Source: Paenibacillus daejeonensis DSM 15491 (lineage in GTDB: Bacteria; Bacillota; Bacilli; Paenibacillales; Paenibacillaceae). From it: a stretch of DNA of 64,000 nt. The first letter of the stretch is position 1. Every line of letters starts with the position of its first letter. This document shows, in pieces, positions 8,401 through 18,023 of the stretch. Both the position numbers and the translations under genes were made by a program. The notes below the pieces were generated by a model. The model was not told the DNA's origin. It saw only the letters and a program-made list of their open reading frames with translations, and did not search any database. The stretch spans positions 88,168 through 152,167 of the forward strand of contig NZ_KB899661.1 in assembly GCF_000378385.1 (NCBI RefSeq), written 5' to 3'.

Positions 8401-8471
8401 ATGTGGGCACCTCATTTCTTCGCTTGCGGCCCTCCGGCAGCGTAAGATGTGAAATATGGGCAGTCATCAGT

Positions 8472-8487
8472 TATACTCTATAGTATA
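8472..8487. promoter_or_regulatory. Palindrome in the divergent promoter region of the VWA/tubulin-like cluster
   Basis: TATACT-CTAT-AGTATA is a perfect inverted repeat 37 bases before the first VWA gene and 72 bases from the small membrane gene. Each arm resembles a -10 box facing its own gene, so it may be back-to-back promoters, an operator, or both. Confidence 0.45.
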
Positions 8488-8523
8488 TCACGTTCCACTT
8501 AATCCACCCAAAGGAGTTAACCT

Positions 8524-10308
8524 ATGCCATTACGTATACGCTCAACGTACCTATACATGCTGCTTGTCCTGGTTATGCTGCTTAGTATAGCAGCGCCTGC
8601 ACATGCCTCTCCTGCTTCGCCGCAGGCGGGGGCGAGCGCCAAGATGGATGCTGTGCTGCTGCTCGACGTGAGCAAATCGATGAACAGCAGCGACCCTAGC
8701 AATATTGGGAATGAAGCGATGAAGATGTTTATCGATATGCTCTCCGTGCAAGGGGACAAAGTCGGCATCGTCGCCTACACCGACCGCATCGAGCGAGAGA
8801 AAGCGATGCTGTCCATCCAGTCGCAAGCCGACAAGGATACGCTCAAGGCGTTCATTGACCAATTGGATAGAGGCACCTACACGGATACTTCCGTCGGCTT
8901 GACGGCTGCTATGCAGCAGCTGCGAGACGGCGCCGATCCGGATCACGAGCCGTTGATCATCCTGTTCACCGACGGCAACAACGACTATGATCCGAGCACC
9001 GGACGCACAGCCGCCGACTCTGACCAGGAGAAGGCCGCCGCTCTGCAGCAGGCGCAGGACAGCGGCATTCCGGTCTACACGATTGGACTTAACGCCAACG
9101 GAAGCCTGAACAGCGACGTGCTCGCAGACATCGCGGACCAGACGGGCGGTCTCTCGTTTTCGACGAATACGGCGGAGGATCTGCCGAGAATTCTGAGCGA
9201 GATCTTCGCCAGCCACCAGGAGCTCAACATCGTGCCGGTCGATTCGTTTACAGCTGACGGCAACGTTAGGGACATTCCCATTCAAGTCCCCAACGCCAAC
9301 GTCCTCGAGGCCAATATCTCGGTGATGTCCTCTCAGCCGGTCGAGGCCCGTCTGCTCGACCCGGATGGCAATGAAGTCGCCATTCCATCGGATGAGGTGC
9401 TGCTCACCCGTTCCGCCAGTTACTCCCTGATCAAGCTGCTCCGTCCGACCGAGGGGGAATGGACGCTGCAGATTAAGGGTGTGCCGCAGGATCGGATCGA
9501 TATCAACCTCATTTTCACCTATGACTTGGAGCTCGCTATCGACCCTCCGGCGCAGAGCAGTTACTCGCCAGGCGATGAGGTGACGATCACCGCCTCCCTT
9601 GTCAGCGGAGGCCAGCCGCTGCAGGATGCGAGCCAATATAGCAACATGACTGCCGTCATGCACGTCAAAGATATAGACACCGATCAGACCGAAGAAGTCG
9701 CGATGACAGTAAACGGTGCGCAATTTGAAGGGACCTACACCCTCGCCGAAGCGCATGATTACGAAATTTTCGTACGCGCGGAGGAGTCCAGTTTCTACCG
9801 GGAAAGCTCCCCCGTGACCGTCAGCGCCAAAGGCGGAGCTGCAGGCGAGGAGACACCGCCGCCGCTGGCTGGCGAGGAGGAGTCATCGTTCCCGCTGCTG
9901 CCCCTGATTGGGGGGATTATCGGCGGCCTGCTGGTAGCGGGCTACTTCCTGATGCGATATCTGAAACAAGCTAATCGCGGCTTTGTCGGCCAGCTCGTCC
10001 TGGAGATCCGCGACGAAGCCACCGGCGACAAGTCGCATCCGCAGTATAAGAAGCTGAACGTGTTCAAGGGCAAATTCAACCTTCACCAGCTGCTGCAACT
10101 GGCACCCGAGATGAAGGAAACGGAACGCATCGTCTTCCGTCACGGCAAGAACGACCGCCTGCTGCTCCAGAACGGCTCCGGCAGCACCATCGAGCGCTCC
10201 GGCCGCGCCGTTGATGCCAGCAAAGGCATCGAGCTCAAAAACGGCGACCGCGTCACCGTCGTGCTCCAACAAGTAGACAAGACGATTAGCGTGGAATATA
10301 TCGTGTGA
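8524..10308 (+). CDS. Secreted, membrane-anchored VWA-domain protein (first of two)
   Basis: 594 residues. An N-terminal signal peptide ends near APAHAS. A von Willebrand factor A domain follows (about 40-240) with an intact metal-ion-dependent adhesion site: DVSKS (Asp48, Ser50, Ser52), a Thr near TDTSVG, and TDG (Asp150). Next come beta-rich Ig-like segments (about 245-440), one membrane helix (about 457-477) and a cytoplasmic domain of about 110 residues whose pattern (VFRHGKNDRLLLQNGSG, LKNGDRVTVVL) resembles a degenerate FHA fold. The VWA domain would therefore be outside the cell and the tail inside, as in a ligand-sensing receptor. AAAGGAG precedes the ATG. It heads the rightward tubulin-like/GTPase cluster, with a repeat array behind it. 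Confidence 0.85.
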   Translation: MPLRIRSTYLYMLLVLVMLLSIAAPAHASPASPQAGASAKMDAVLLLDVSKSMNSSDPSNIGNEAMKMFIDMLSVQGDKVGIVAYTDRIEREKAMLSIQSQADKDTLKAFIDQLDRGTYTDTSVGLTAAMQQLRDGADPDHEPLIILFTDGNNDYDPSTGRTAADSDQEKAAALQQAQDSGIPVYTIGLNANGSLNSDVLADIADQTGGLSFSTNTAEDLPRILSEIFASHQELNIVPVDSFTADGNVRDIPIQVPNANVLEANISVMSSQPVEARLLDPDGNEVAIPSDEVLLTRSASYSLIKLLRPTEGEWTLQIKGVPQDRIDINLIFTYDLELAIDPPAQSSYSPGDEVTITASLVSGGQPLQDASQYSNMTAVMHVKDIDTDQTEEVAMTVNGAQFEGTYTLAEAHDYEIFVRAEESSFYRESSPVTVSAKGGAAGEETPPPLAGEEESSFPLLPLIGGIIGGLLVAGYFLMRYLKQANRGFVGQLVLEIRDEATGDKSHPQYKKLNVFKGKFNLHQLLQLAPEMKETERIVFRHGKNDRLLLQNGSGSTIERSGRAVDASKGIELKNGDRVTVVLQQVDKTISVEYIV

Positions 10309-10531
10309 TTGGAACAGCAATCGGCCCTTAGTTGGTGGCAAGAACTCGGAGGCTTGGGTTCAGACATCGGCTTCACGCACGGGGGTCGAGATGCAAGGTT
10401 CAGATACGAGGTACTTGGTTCCATATATGCGGTGCGAGATTCTAGATCCTGGTTGCCGTTACGAATTCATATGTGAGAATGAGCCGCTCCAGATTAGTGT
10501 ACGGATGAATCGAGTCGTCACAAACTTAGCG

Positions 10532-10717
10532 CTAACGGCCAACCAGCGCCGCTATTTCACCAAAATAAGCACCTTTTACATGCTAACGGCCACAGGCGCA
10601 GTTATTTACTCGAAAACGAGGCCGAAGCGCCTGAAAACGCAAGAATAACTGCGCTCATGGCCGTTAGATCATTTAACCGGCAAATATCTGTAGAATAAGC
10701 GCATATGTGGCCGTTAG
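10532..10717. repeat. Mirrored 2+2 repeat array (CTAACGGCC family)
   Basis: This occupies the 465-bp gap between the first VWA gene and the tubulin-like gene. CTAACGGCC starts at 10532 and 10583 (51 bp apart). Its reverse complement GGCCGTTAG starts at 10659 and 10709 (50 bp apart). Each copy continues as a variant of ACAGGCGCAGTTATTT. The copies are symmetric about 10625. The same family and geometry recur at 45.2 kb. Confidence 0.75.
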
Positions 10718-10773
10718 AGCTCGACATTTGAGGTTTGAGGTTTTAACTATTAAGAAGTACAGGGGGTAAACCT

Positions 10774-13700
10774 ATGAAACCAGTTGTGAGAGAACACATT
10801 CAACAGTTGGACGTTTCGCTTGGCGGAGGTATCGTCAGCGAGAAAATCCGCGTCGACACAATCGACAATCCCATCCTGATCATCGGTCTGGGGGGCACAG
10901 GCATTGATGCGCTACTGCGTCTCAAATACCAGATCAACCGTCGCTTCAAGCTGCCTGAGGATCCTGTATCCCGCCGCAAGATGGAGAAGCCGGACAACGT
11001 AGAGTTCCTCGCGTTCGAGACCAATGAACAGGACCGCAACAAGCGCTACAAGGGCATCGGGCTCGACCCGATCAACGAGTTTGTGCTGCTCTCCAATGCC
11101 GAAGTTGGCGGTCTGCTGCAGAACCGTAGCATTCTGGAGCCTTACATTACCGAGTGGCTCTCGCCCGAGCTGAGCATCACTGACGGCATGAACGGCGCGG
11201 CCGGCGTCCGCCAGGCCGGGCGCTTGCTGCTCTTCACCAAGATCAACCAGGTCGTGCAGAGTATCGACAAGAAGATCAAGACCCTATCCGTCGGTACCAA
11301 CAAGAAGCTGATGGTGTTCATGCTGACGGGTCTCTCCGGCGGTACGGGCAGCGGCGCTTTTCTGGACATCGCCTACATCGTGCGCGGCATTATCGAGCGT
11401 GATCACGGCTCGGCGGGTATCGACCGGGTCAATACGCTGGGTTATCTTTTCACGCCGGACATCAACCTGTCCAACAAGAGCCTAAGCGAGCATACGCGCG
11501 AATACATCAAGAAAAACGGCTATGCCGCGCTCAAGGAGCTCGACTACTGGATGAACGTGGACAGCCGCGGCGACCGGTTCCGGCAGCAGTATGGCAACAT
11601 TCTCAACGTCAATTCGCCGCTGCCGCCTTTTAACCTGTGTCACCTGATCTCTGCCACCAATGCCGAGGGCAAGCTGCTGGAGAATGCCTACGACTATTGC
11701 ATGAACGTGACGGCTGAGAACATTACGAACTTCATGGCCAGCGAGGAAAAAGGGTCCGGCGAAGAGTTCGCGATTCATGACTATATCAGCAACATCCGGA
11801 CCAACATCGCGCAGATGAACAAGCTGTATCCGGCCAACTATGACTACAACATCATCGGTGCCTCATCGGCCGTACTCCCGATTGAAGAAATGACGACGTA
11901 TCTGGCTTACCGATTGTTCGACAAAATGGACAAGATGTTCGACAAAGCCCCTAGCCAGGAGGACGTGGAAAAGTTCGCCCGCAAGCTGGGCATTGACCTC
12001 GACTCCGTCGTCAAGGCCTTTGAATCGCGGGTGCCAGATCCCCTGCCGGGCTTCGAGAACAGCGAACGCCTGAGCTACAACAATGTCATCAAGATGCAGT
12101 CCGTCAGCATGGATACGGAGCTGGAGATGACCTTCCTGACGCGTGCACGCGAAGAATATATCAAGTCCAAGAAGCAGATGCCGGGCGAGATTGTCGGCCA
12201 GTTCACGGACCAGATCCGCCGCAGCTTCCTGCATCCGGAGCAAGGTCCATTCTATGTCTCCCGCCTGCTCTACACCGAGAAGGGCTTCTGCATTCTGAAG
12301 ATGCTGCTCTCCTACATCGAGACCCTCAAGGAGAACCTGGCCCGTATTCCCCGGGAAATTGAAGAGGCCCAGGATCAAGCGGACGAGCGGATGGGCGATG
12401 CCAAGAGCGCTTTTGTCTCGAAGGATAAGAAGAAAAACAGCTACATCGAAGCCAAGATCCATGAATACTGGCTGCGTGCAGATATCGAACGCAATGAGCA
12501 AATGATCGAGTTCTACGAGGATCTCTATCAACTGCTCAATCAAGAAAATAGCCGGATCTACAACGTGTTCACCGAGACGCTGAACGTGCTGAACGGCATC
12601 TTTTCCAAGAATAGCGAGTTGCTGACCGGCGGCGAGGAGCAGGTCGATCACAAAGGTAACAAGACCTACTATTGGAATCTGGTCAGCGTACCGGACATCT
12701 CGGAGATGATCACCAATATGATGGACAAGCGCGATGGCGACGACCTGATCCGTGACTTCACGCAGGCACTCCTGGACCACTCTGACCTCTGGCTCAAAGA
12801 ACAGGAAATCGACATCATCGGTTCGATCTCGGCGTTCCTGTCGGACAAATTCGGCGATCTGATCACCCAGTCGATGGAAGAGTTCCTGGTCATGAAGTAC
12901 GGCAACGACGAGTCCATCGAGAAGTTCGTGGAACGTCACATCGCCAGCAAGCTGGATGAGGAAGCGATCCCGGTGTTCCATCTGAGCAACAGCTCAGGCA
13001 ACCTGCACGTGCCGTCCTGGGGCTTCGTCTCGGTACCCGTGAAGGCGCCGAGCATCCTCAAGGGCATTCGCAACTACCAGAACAATGCGCTTGGGAAATC
13101 GCACTTCACGATCAAGGAGAGCGAGGTCAAGAACCGGATTTTCTGGCTCAATACGCGCAATGGGGTGCCTCTCTTCGTCTATACCCCGCTCAAAGTATAC
13201 GAGGAGAGCTATGAACGGACCATCCTGGACAAGGAAGGCGTTGGCCGTCACCTCGTGCAGACGGACAAGGTCAACTGGACCTACCTGCCTTCGCCGATTC
13301 CTGAGAAGTCCTGGGGCGATACGTATGTCAACCCGCGGGTCAAAACGTACAATGCCCGGGTGCGCGACGAATTCGACAAAGCCATGGGCTACGGCATCAT
13401 CCTGCCGAAGGACGTGGATAACACAACCAGCAGCCGTTATACGGTGCGGATGACCAAATACTTTGATCTATCAGCCATGCTGGAAGACTATCATATGCAG
13501 CTCGGCGCCTCCAAGCCGAACCTGGGCGAAGTAAAGCGCGCCTACCGCGAGCTGCGTCGCTTGCAGACGGACGGGCTGGAATCGGAGTCGACCAAAGACA
13601 TCTTCGGCAGCTACAACGAGGATCTGGCCAAAGAAAATCTGATCCGCTCGCCGGAGCTTCTGCGCCGCGTCCGTGAGGAGCTGGCCAAGTACGAGTCCAT

Positions 13701-14163
13701 TGAGCGCAAAGCCGCGGAGCTGGAGAAGCTGCTGGCGCTGCATGAAGATGAAGATAAATGGTACGATCAATTCATCGAGGCGTTGTACACGGATACCATT
13801 CAGAAAAAAGGCGCCCTCTTCGTCTACGACCGTGATCCGGAAGAGGAAGCCTGGAGTCCGTTCGCTAATCTGGTGAAAAGCGGGAACTATGTGGAGCATG
13901 AGATTTTTGAGAGCTTCCGCAAGCTGGATGACCGCAGCCGCAGCATCCTGCTGCGCAAGAGCGCCCGCCGGGTGAATGACATGACGTCCTCCGAAGATAC
14001 GGCTCCACTTCTGGAGAAGCTGGATGCGATGTTCAACACATTCCTCGAGGCCCGCGAACGGCTGGAGTACGAGAAGGTGGAGCTCGCTGGCGGCGAGGAG
14101 CTCTATCAGTTCTACAAGAACATGACAACCAAACTCCATGACATGCGTAGGAAGCTGAAGTAA
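10774..14163 (+). CDS. Large tubulin-like GTPase (Tubulin_2-type)
   Basis: A 1129-residue protein whose N-terminal third has the tubulin/FtsZ nucleotide-binding plan. A first strand with ILIIGLGGTG (glycines at 38-43) is followed by the tubulin signature LSGGTGSG (189-194) and then the LGYLFTPDIN and LCHLISATNAEG strands seen in the bacterial Tubulin_2 family. It is about three times longer than FtsZ; the rest (about 400-1129) is mostly helical, with charged coiled-coil-like stretches, and I recognise no enzyme domain there. No signal peptide or membrane helix is visible, so it should be cytoplasmic. AGGGGG precedes the ATG. Its TAA overlaps the next ATG (TAATG), so it is translationally coupled to the 815-residue protein. 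Whether it polymerises is unknown. Confidence 0.85.
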   Translation: MKPVVREHIQQLDVSLGGGIVSEKIRVDTIDNPILIIGLGGTGIDALLRLKYQINRRFKLPEDPVSRRKMEKPDNVEFLAFETNEQDRNKRYKGIGLDPINEFVLLSNAEVGGLLQNRSILEPYITEWLSPELSITDGMNGAAGVRQAGRLLLFTKINQVVQSIDKKIKTLSVGTNKKLMVFMLTGLSGGTGSGAFLDIAYIVRGIIERDHGSAGIDRVNTLGYLFTPDINLSNKSLSEHTREYIKKNGYAALKELDYWMNVDSRGDRFRQQYGNILNVNSPLPPFNLCHLISATNAEGKLLENAYDYCMNVTAENITNFMASEEKGSGEEFAIHDYISNIRTNIAQMNKLYPANYDYNIIGASSAVLPIEEMTTYLAYRLFDKMDKMFDKAPSQEDVEKFARKLGIDLDSVVKAFESRVPDPLPGFENSERLSYNNVIKMQSVSMDTELEMTFLTRAREEYIKSKKQMPGEIVGQFTDQIRRSFLHPEQGPFYVSRLLYTEKGFCILKMLLSYIETLKENLARIPREIEEAQDQADERMGDAKSAFVSKDKKKNSYIEAKIHEYWLRADIERNEQMIEFYEDLYQLLNQENSRIYNVFTETLNVLNGIFSKNSELLTGGEEQVDHKGNKTYYWNLVSVPDISEMITNMMDKRDGDDLIRDFTQALLDHSDLWLKEQEIDIIGSISAFLSDKFGDLITQSMEEFLVMKYGNDESIEKFVERHIASKLDEEAIPVFHLSNSSGNLHVPSWGFVSVPVKAPSILKGIRNYQNNALGKSHFTIKESEVKNRIFWLNTRNGVPLFVYTPLKVYEESYERTILDKEGVGRHLVQTDKVNWTYLPSPIPEKSWGDTYVNPRVKTYNARVRDEFDKAMGYGIILPKDVDNTTSSRYTVRMTKYFDLSAMLEDYHMQLGASKPNLGEVKRAYRELRRLQTDGLESESTKDIFGSYNEDLAKENLIRSPELLRRVREELAKYESIERKAAELEKLLALHEDEDKWYDQFIEALYTDTIQKKGALFVYDRDPEEEAWSPFANLVKSGNYVEHEIFESFRKLDDRSRSILLRKSARRVNDMTSSEDTAPLLEKLDAMFNTFLEARERLEYEKVELAGGEELYQFYKNMTTKLHDMRRKLK

Positions 14164-16610
14164 TGACACGTCAGATGCTTCAGACGTACGCCGCCGAATA
14201 TGAGGCCGCCCAGCACAAGCTGAGCGGCCGGCACGACGATCAGAGCAGCATCCACTACCCCACGGTCTTTCTCTTCATCGGCGATGGGGTGCAGAATGCC
14301 GTAGAGCCGATGATGCAGGCGAATAACGTCCGCTGGGATAACCATGCGGGCGTCATCTATTATCAGGTGACGGCCCGCGGCGAGGCAGACGCTGCTTCGG
14401 ATTCGGGGAATGCCGCAGCTACAGCACCTGAGCTGGCAGGCGGAAGCGAACGTGGGGCTACTTCAGCAGGCGTGATGCGCACGGTGCTGGATGGCTTGGC
14501 AGCTGCAGCATCCGGCGACAAGAAGACCGCGCGTCAGGCGATCTGGCAGGCTTTCACCGATAATCCAGGCTGCCTGCAGCAGTTGAATCGCGCGCTTCGT
14601 CAGATTAGCGACCGGATTGCCGACTACGGACGCCTCTACCATTCGTTTGATCGGCTGCACATGGCGGTCATCACCCGGGTCGACGACCCGCTGAATGTGC
14701 TGATTCCGGAGATCACGCTGCTGGCCCGAACCATCTTCCATCAACTCTTCAAGTCTGTGCAGCTGGATTTGTATACGCTCATCCAGGAGCGCGATCAAGA
14801 GGGAGACTACGGCTATTCGGGTGCAGCAGGCATCAGCTTCCTGCGCGAGCTGTCAGGTGTGCAGCATCCGGATTACCGCTTCGAGGCAGAACTGCTGGTA
14901 ACGGGCGATGGATTGGCGATTCCGGTCACTCACGGTCCGGCCCCCCTCTTCGACCTCGTCTATGTGCTCTCTGACAGGGACGAGCGCGGTCTCAGTGTCG
15001 CAGACGGTCCACGAGACAATGCTGCGCTGATCGGCACCATTCTGCTGCTGAAGAACCGCAAGCGCCGTCTGGACGATGAGGATAGCGTCCTGCACACGGA
15101 TAGCTACAACAATGCCTCGTTCCGGAGCAGCCTCAAGGCAGATTCCGGACGCCAAGGCTATGTGTCCGCCGGATTGGCTACCGTCCGCCGCCCCAATCAC
15201 GCCATTGCGCTGACTGTGCTCTATCACAGCGTACGTGAACTGCGTCGGCGCCTGGAGGCCGATCCCGGGTTGAATGCGCAGGAGGTTCTGTCCGTGTTCG
15301 GACTGGATGAGGATGCCATGCTGAAGCGGATGACCTCCTTGCTGCCCGACCCTGACCGGCTGGAGGACATGAATGGTATGCTGACGCATGCGGTCTCCTT
15401 CGACCAGGTGCGACGCATGACGCTGAGTGAAGCGGAAGACGCGCTGCTCGGACAGGGTGCCGAGCGTTTCTTCCGCAGCCAATTCGAGGACGTGATGCGT
15501 TCACGGCTGGCGGAGCTGCGACCAGGTGAGGAGCTCCAGCGAGCACTGACCCGGGGAGCGGATCGCTATCCCGGTGTGCATTTCCCGCAGCTCGCGGCTT
15601 GGACGCGTGAGCAGCCGGAACCTGGCGAAGCCATCCGACTGCTGCAGAGCCGCAGCCGCGAGCTGGGCACGGCCATTCAACTGGCCGAGCAAGAGCTGGA
15701 GCAGACGCTGGCCCAGCGGGTAGATGAGCTGAAGTTCCAGCGGTTGCCGCTGCTGGGCAAGCATAATACGCGGGCTTTCCTGCGGGTGTTCTTCGAGCAG
15801 GTGTACGGCCGCAAATGGGACTTGCTGCAGCTGCAGCTGGAGCGCGAGCTCTGTCGACGCTTCGCCGAGGCGCTGGCTCTGCTCCATCCGAAGGCGCAGC
15901 GCAAAGCTGTGCTTCTCGAAGAGCTGGAAGAGCTGACACGACAAGAAGCACTGGCTAGCATCAAACGAACGGATGATTATACCGGCCAGAATATTCTGGC
16001 TTACTACGAGCGGGTCACTGCGGATTTATTTCTGGAAATGGAGGAGCGCAGAGGCCCCGGCTTCCTGCGGGAGCCTCGGGCCATTGGGGATGTCGATGCC
16101 TTATTGGAGCAGGGAGTTGGCGCGCTAGCTGAGCGGTTGATTGCCTTTTGCCGTGAACAGCTGCTGCCTGCGGAGCCCTTCGCCCTCTCCTTCGAGGAGG
16201 AGCTGCTGCGCCGCGCCAACGTCTCTGTTGCCTACGACAACCGCGAGGCGCTCTCGCGAGAGGATTTGTTCCTGCGCCTGTATCGGACACTCCAGGAACA
16301 AGCGACGATCCGTATCCGGCTGCTCGATTATACGCATGAGCACCGGCATGAGGAGAGCTACCTGTTCGGTGATGGCGAGAGTGCCTTTGTCCGCTATGCG
16401 CTGGGCGCGGACGCCTCCTCCCGGCTGCACAAGCTGGGGGTCGTTCACGAGAAGCGGAGCAGCAGCGTAGAGAAGCTGAGCTTGATGGGCGGCTTTCACT
16501 TAGAGGACCTGATCTACTACCGCAATAACAAGATGTATTATGAGACGTATCTGCGTAACGGCTACCAGTTCCACGGCCACAATGCCGAGACGCTGCCGGA
16601 GCTGCTATAG
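14163..16610 (+). CDS. 815-residue partner of the tubulin-like protein, unknown family
   Basis: I do not recognise a named domain. It begins with a Rossmann-like strand-loop (YPTVFLFIGDG, about 32-42) but without a phosphate-binding glycine motif. Later HMAVITRVDDP and FDLVYVLSDRDERG, followed by NAALIGTILLL, match the order of strands in tubulin-like proteins. I suspect a degenerate, non-GTP-binding paralogue of its upstream neighbour, as a weak inference. The middle is Glu/Leu/Arg-rich and helical (coiled coil around 480-560). The tail is compact (MGGFHLEDLIYYRNNKMYYETYL). The start codon overlaps the upstream stop by one base, so the two proteins are probably made in fixed ratio and form a complex. 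No membrane segment. Confidence 0.75.
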   Translation: MTRQMLQTYAAEYEAAQHKLSGRHDDQSSIHYPTVFLFIGDGVQNAVEPMMQANNVRWDNHAGVIYYQVTARGEADAASDSGNAAATAPELAGGSERGATSAGVMRTVLDGLAAAASGDKKTARQAIWQAFTDNPGCLQQLNRALRQISDRIADYGRLYHSFDRLHMAVITRVDDPLNVLIPEITLLARTIFHQLFKSVQLDLYTLIQERDQEGDYGYSGAAGISFLRELSGVQHPDYRFEAELLVTGDGLAIPVTHGPAPLFDLVYVLSDRDERGLSVADGPRDNAALIGTILLLKNRKRRLDDEDSVLHTDSYNNASFRSSLKADSGRQGYVSAGLATVRRPNHAIALTVLYHSVRELRRRLEADPGLNAQEVLSVFGLDEDAMLKRMTSLLPDPDRLEDMNGMLTHAVSFDQVRRMTLSEAEDALLGQGAERFFRSQFEDVMRSRLAELRPGEELQRALTRGADRYPGVHFPQLAAWTREQPEPGEAIRLLQSRSRELGTAIQLAEQELEQTLAQRVDELKFQRLPLLGKHNTRAFLRVFFEQVYGRKWDLLQLQLERELCRRFAEALALLHPKAQRKAVLLEELEELTRQEALASIKRTDDYTGQNILAYYERVTADLFLEMEERRGPGFLREPRAIGDVDALLEQGVGALAERLIAFCREQLLPAEPFALSFEEELLRRANVSVAYDNREALSREDLFLRLYRTLQEQATIRIRLLDYTHEHRHEESYLFGDGESAFVRYALGADASSRLHKLGVVHEKRSSSVEKLSLMGGFHLEDLIYYRNNKMYYETYLRNGYQFHGHNAETLPELL

Positions 16611-16676
16611 CTTCAGAGCGGCGCCGGACTACGCTTGGAATGCGTGTTTAACCTCCAATGGGAGAAGGGGAATGTC

Positions 16677-17972
16677 ATGCAACGAAAAGTTAATTTACTG
16701 CTGCTGATGCTAGGCCTGCTGGGCGCCGGCATCGGCTTCGTCCTTGGCGAGCTGCTATTGGGTGTCTATGGGGACAGTATGCCCCGCGCCGTCCTGATCG
16801 GTCTATACTTCGGCGTGGTTGCGCTGTCTATCGGCATCTGCACGATGATTGCGGAGCTCATGCAGCCGATCCTCAGCGGCTCCTCTTGGCGGGCTCGGTA
16901 CACCGATCTGTCCTGGAAGCTGCTAGTGCCTGCTACGCTAGTCCTGATGTTCCTGGGCGGCAGCTTGTTCCAGCTGCTCTACGGTCTGCATCTGGGCGGA
17001 GAACGGCAGGTTCGTGATTATGTACTGGTGATTGATAATTCCGGCAGCATGCTGCAGACGGATCCGAACAATGACCGCTTCACGTCGGCCCGCGAGCTGG
17101 TTGACCGGATGCGGGACGATAGCCGGGTCGCGGTCGTCGTGTTCACGGACCAGGCAGAGGTCGTCCAGCCGTTCACCCGGATGGACCGGCAGATCGAGAA
17201 GGACGAAGTCTATGCGGCGATCGACAGCCTGCAGACGGTAGACGGCGGGACCGATTTTGCAGCGGCGCTCGACCAGACCCTGCAGTTAATCGAGAACCGT
17301 TCCAATCCGGACCGCGGCGTCATGGCGATCCTGCTCTCTGATGGTCAGAGCGATGCGGATATTCAGAGTCAATTGGATCGATTCGTGGAGCAAGAGATCG
17401 TCCTGCACACCATCGGGCTCGCCCTCGATGATGCCTCTGGCGTCGCCGCGCTGGAGTCGATTTCCTCGGTGACCGGGGGCTCCTATCACGATGTCCGTGA
17501 GGCAGACGAGCTATCGTTGATCTATCAGACCCTCTACGATGAGTCAGTCGAAGACCGGACCCTGGTGACCGAGCGCGATGGCCCATCCGCCGACAGTACG
17601 TTCTACCAATGGTTCCGCATCCTGGCTATTGTCGCGCTTGGTGGACTGATGGGTATCGGCATGGGCCTCTTCTTCGATAATCGCTACCTTGCTCGCAGCT
17701 TCGGTATCGGTGGTGCGGTCGGCGGTTTGATTGGCGGCTGGCTGCTCGATAACAGCCTCTCCGGCGCCGGCTTTACCGACGGCCTGACAAGGCTGGCTAC
17801 CCTGCTGATTATCGCCTTCTTTATCTGCCTCTTCCCGCTGCTGGTTCCTGTTCGCGAGAACAACCGCGGCCAGACGACAGGCACAGGCAAGACCCGGCGT
17901 GCCGTTCGCACCGGGCGGCCTACGGACGACGAGGACCGACCCGTGCGCGACCGCCGTCATCGGGGCTTCTAG
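16677..17972 (+). CDS. Polytopic membrane VWA-domain protein (second of two)
   Basis: 431 residues. Three membrane helices come first (about 6-26, 36-58 and 76-98). A VWA domain (about 112-300) follows, with an intact metal site: DNSGSM (Asp120, Ser122, Ser124), a Thr in GGTDF, and SDG. Three or four more helices (about 316-400) and a very basic cytoplasmic tail (RRAVRTGRPTDDEDRPVRDRR) close it. The predicted topology puts the VWA domain outside and both ends inside. The ATG at 16677 is preferred for its GGAGAAGGGG; an in-frame ATG at 16635 lacks an SD. It lies 66 bp behind the 815-residue gene, in the same operon, as a probable second receptor or membrane platform. Confidence 0.86.
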   Translation: MQRKVNLLLLMLGLLGAGIGFVLGELLLGVYGDSMPRAVLIGLYFGVVALSIGICTMIAELMQPILSGSSWRARYTDLSWKLLVPATLVLMFLGGSLFQLLYGLHLGGERQVRDYVLVIDNSGSMLQTDPNNDRFTSARELVDRMRDDSRVAVVVFTDQAEVVQPFTRMDRQIEKDEVYAAIDSLQTVDGGTDFAAALDQTLQLIENRSNPDRGVMAILLSDGQSDADIQSQLDRFVEQEIVLHTIGLALDDASGVAALESISSVTGGSYHDVREADELSLIYQTLYDESVEDRTLVTERDGPSADSTFYQWFRILAIVALGGLMGIGMGLFFDNRYLARSFGIGGAVGGLIGGWLLDNSLSGAGFTDGLTRLATLLIIAFFICLFPLLVPVRENNRGQTTGTGKTRRAVRTGRPTDDEDRPVRDRRHRGF

Positions 17973-18023
17973 CGCGATAGCTGAGTGAGTTAACTTTTCT
18001 ATGAACCTACGGAGGGATTACGC

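Noticed and set aside
8551-9756. 401-codon open frame on the minus strand
   Set aside because: Antisense to the first VWA gene, which has a signal peptide, a complete metal site and an SD.
10774-14163. Cell-division FtsZ
   Set aside because: The protein is three times too long, lacks the FtsZ C-terminal tail, and its motifs fit the separate Tubulin_2 group.
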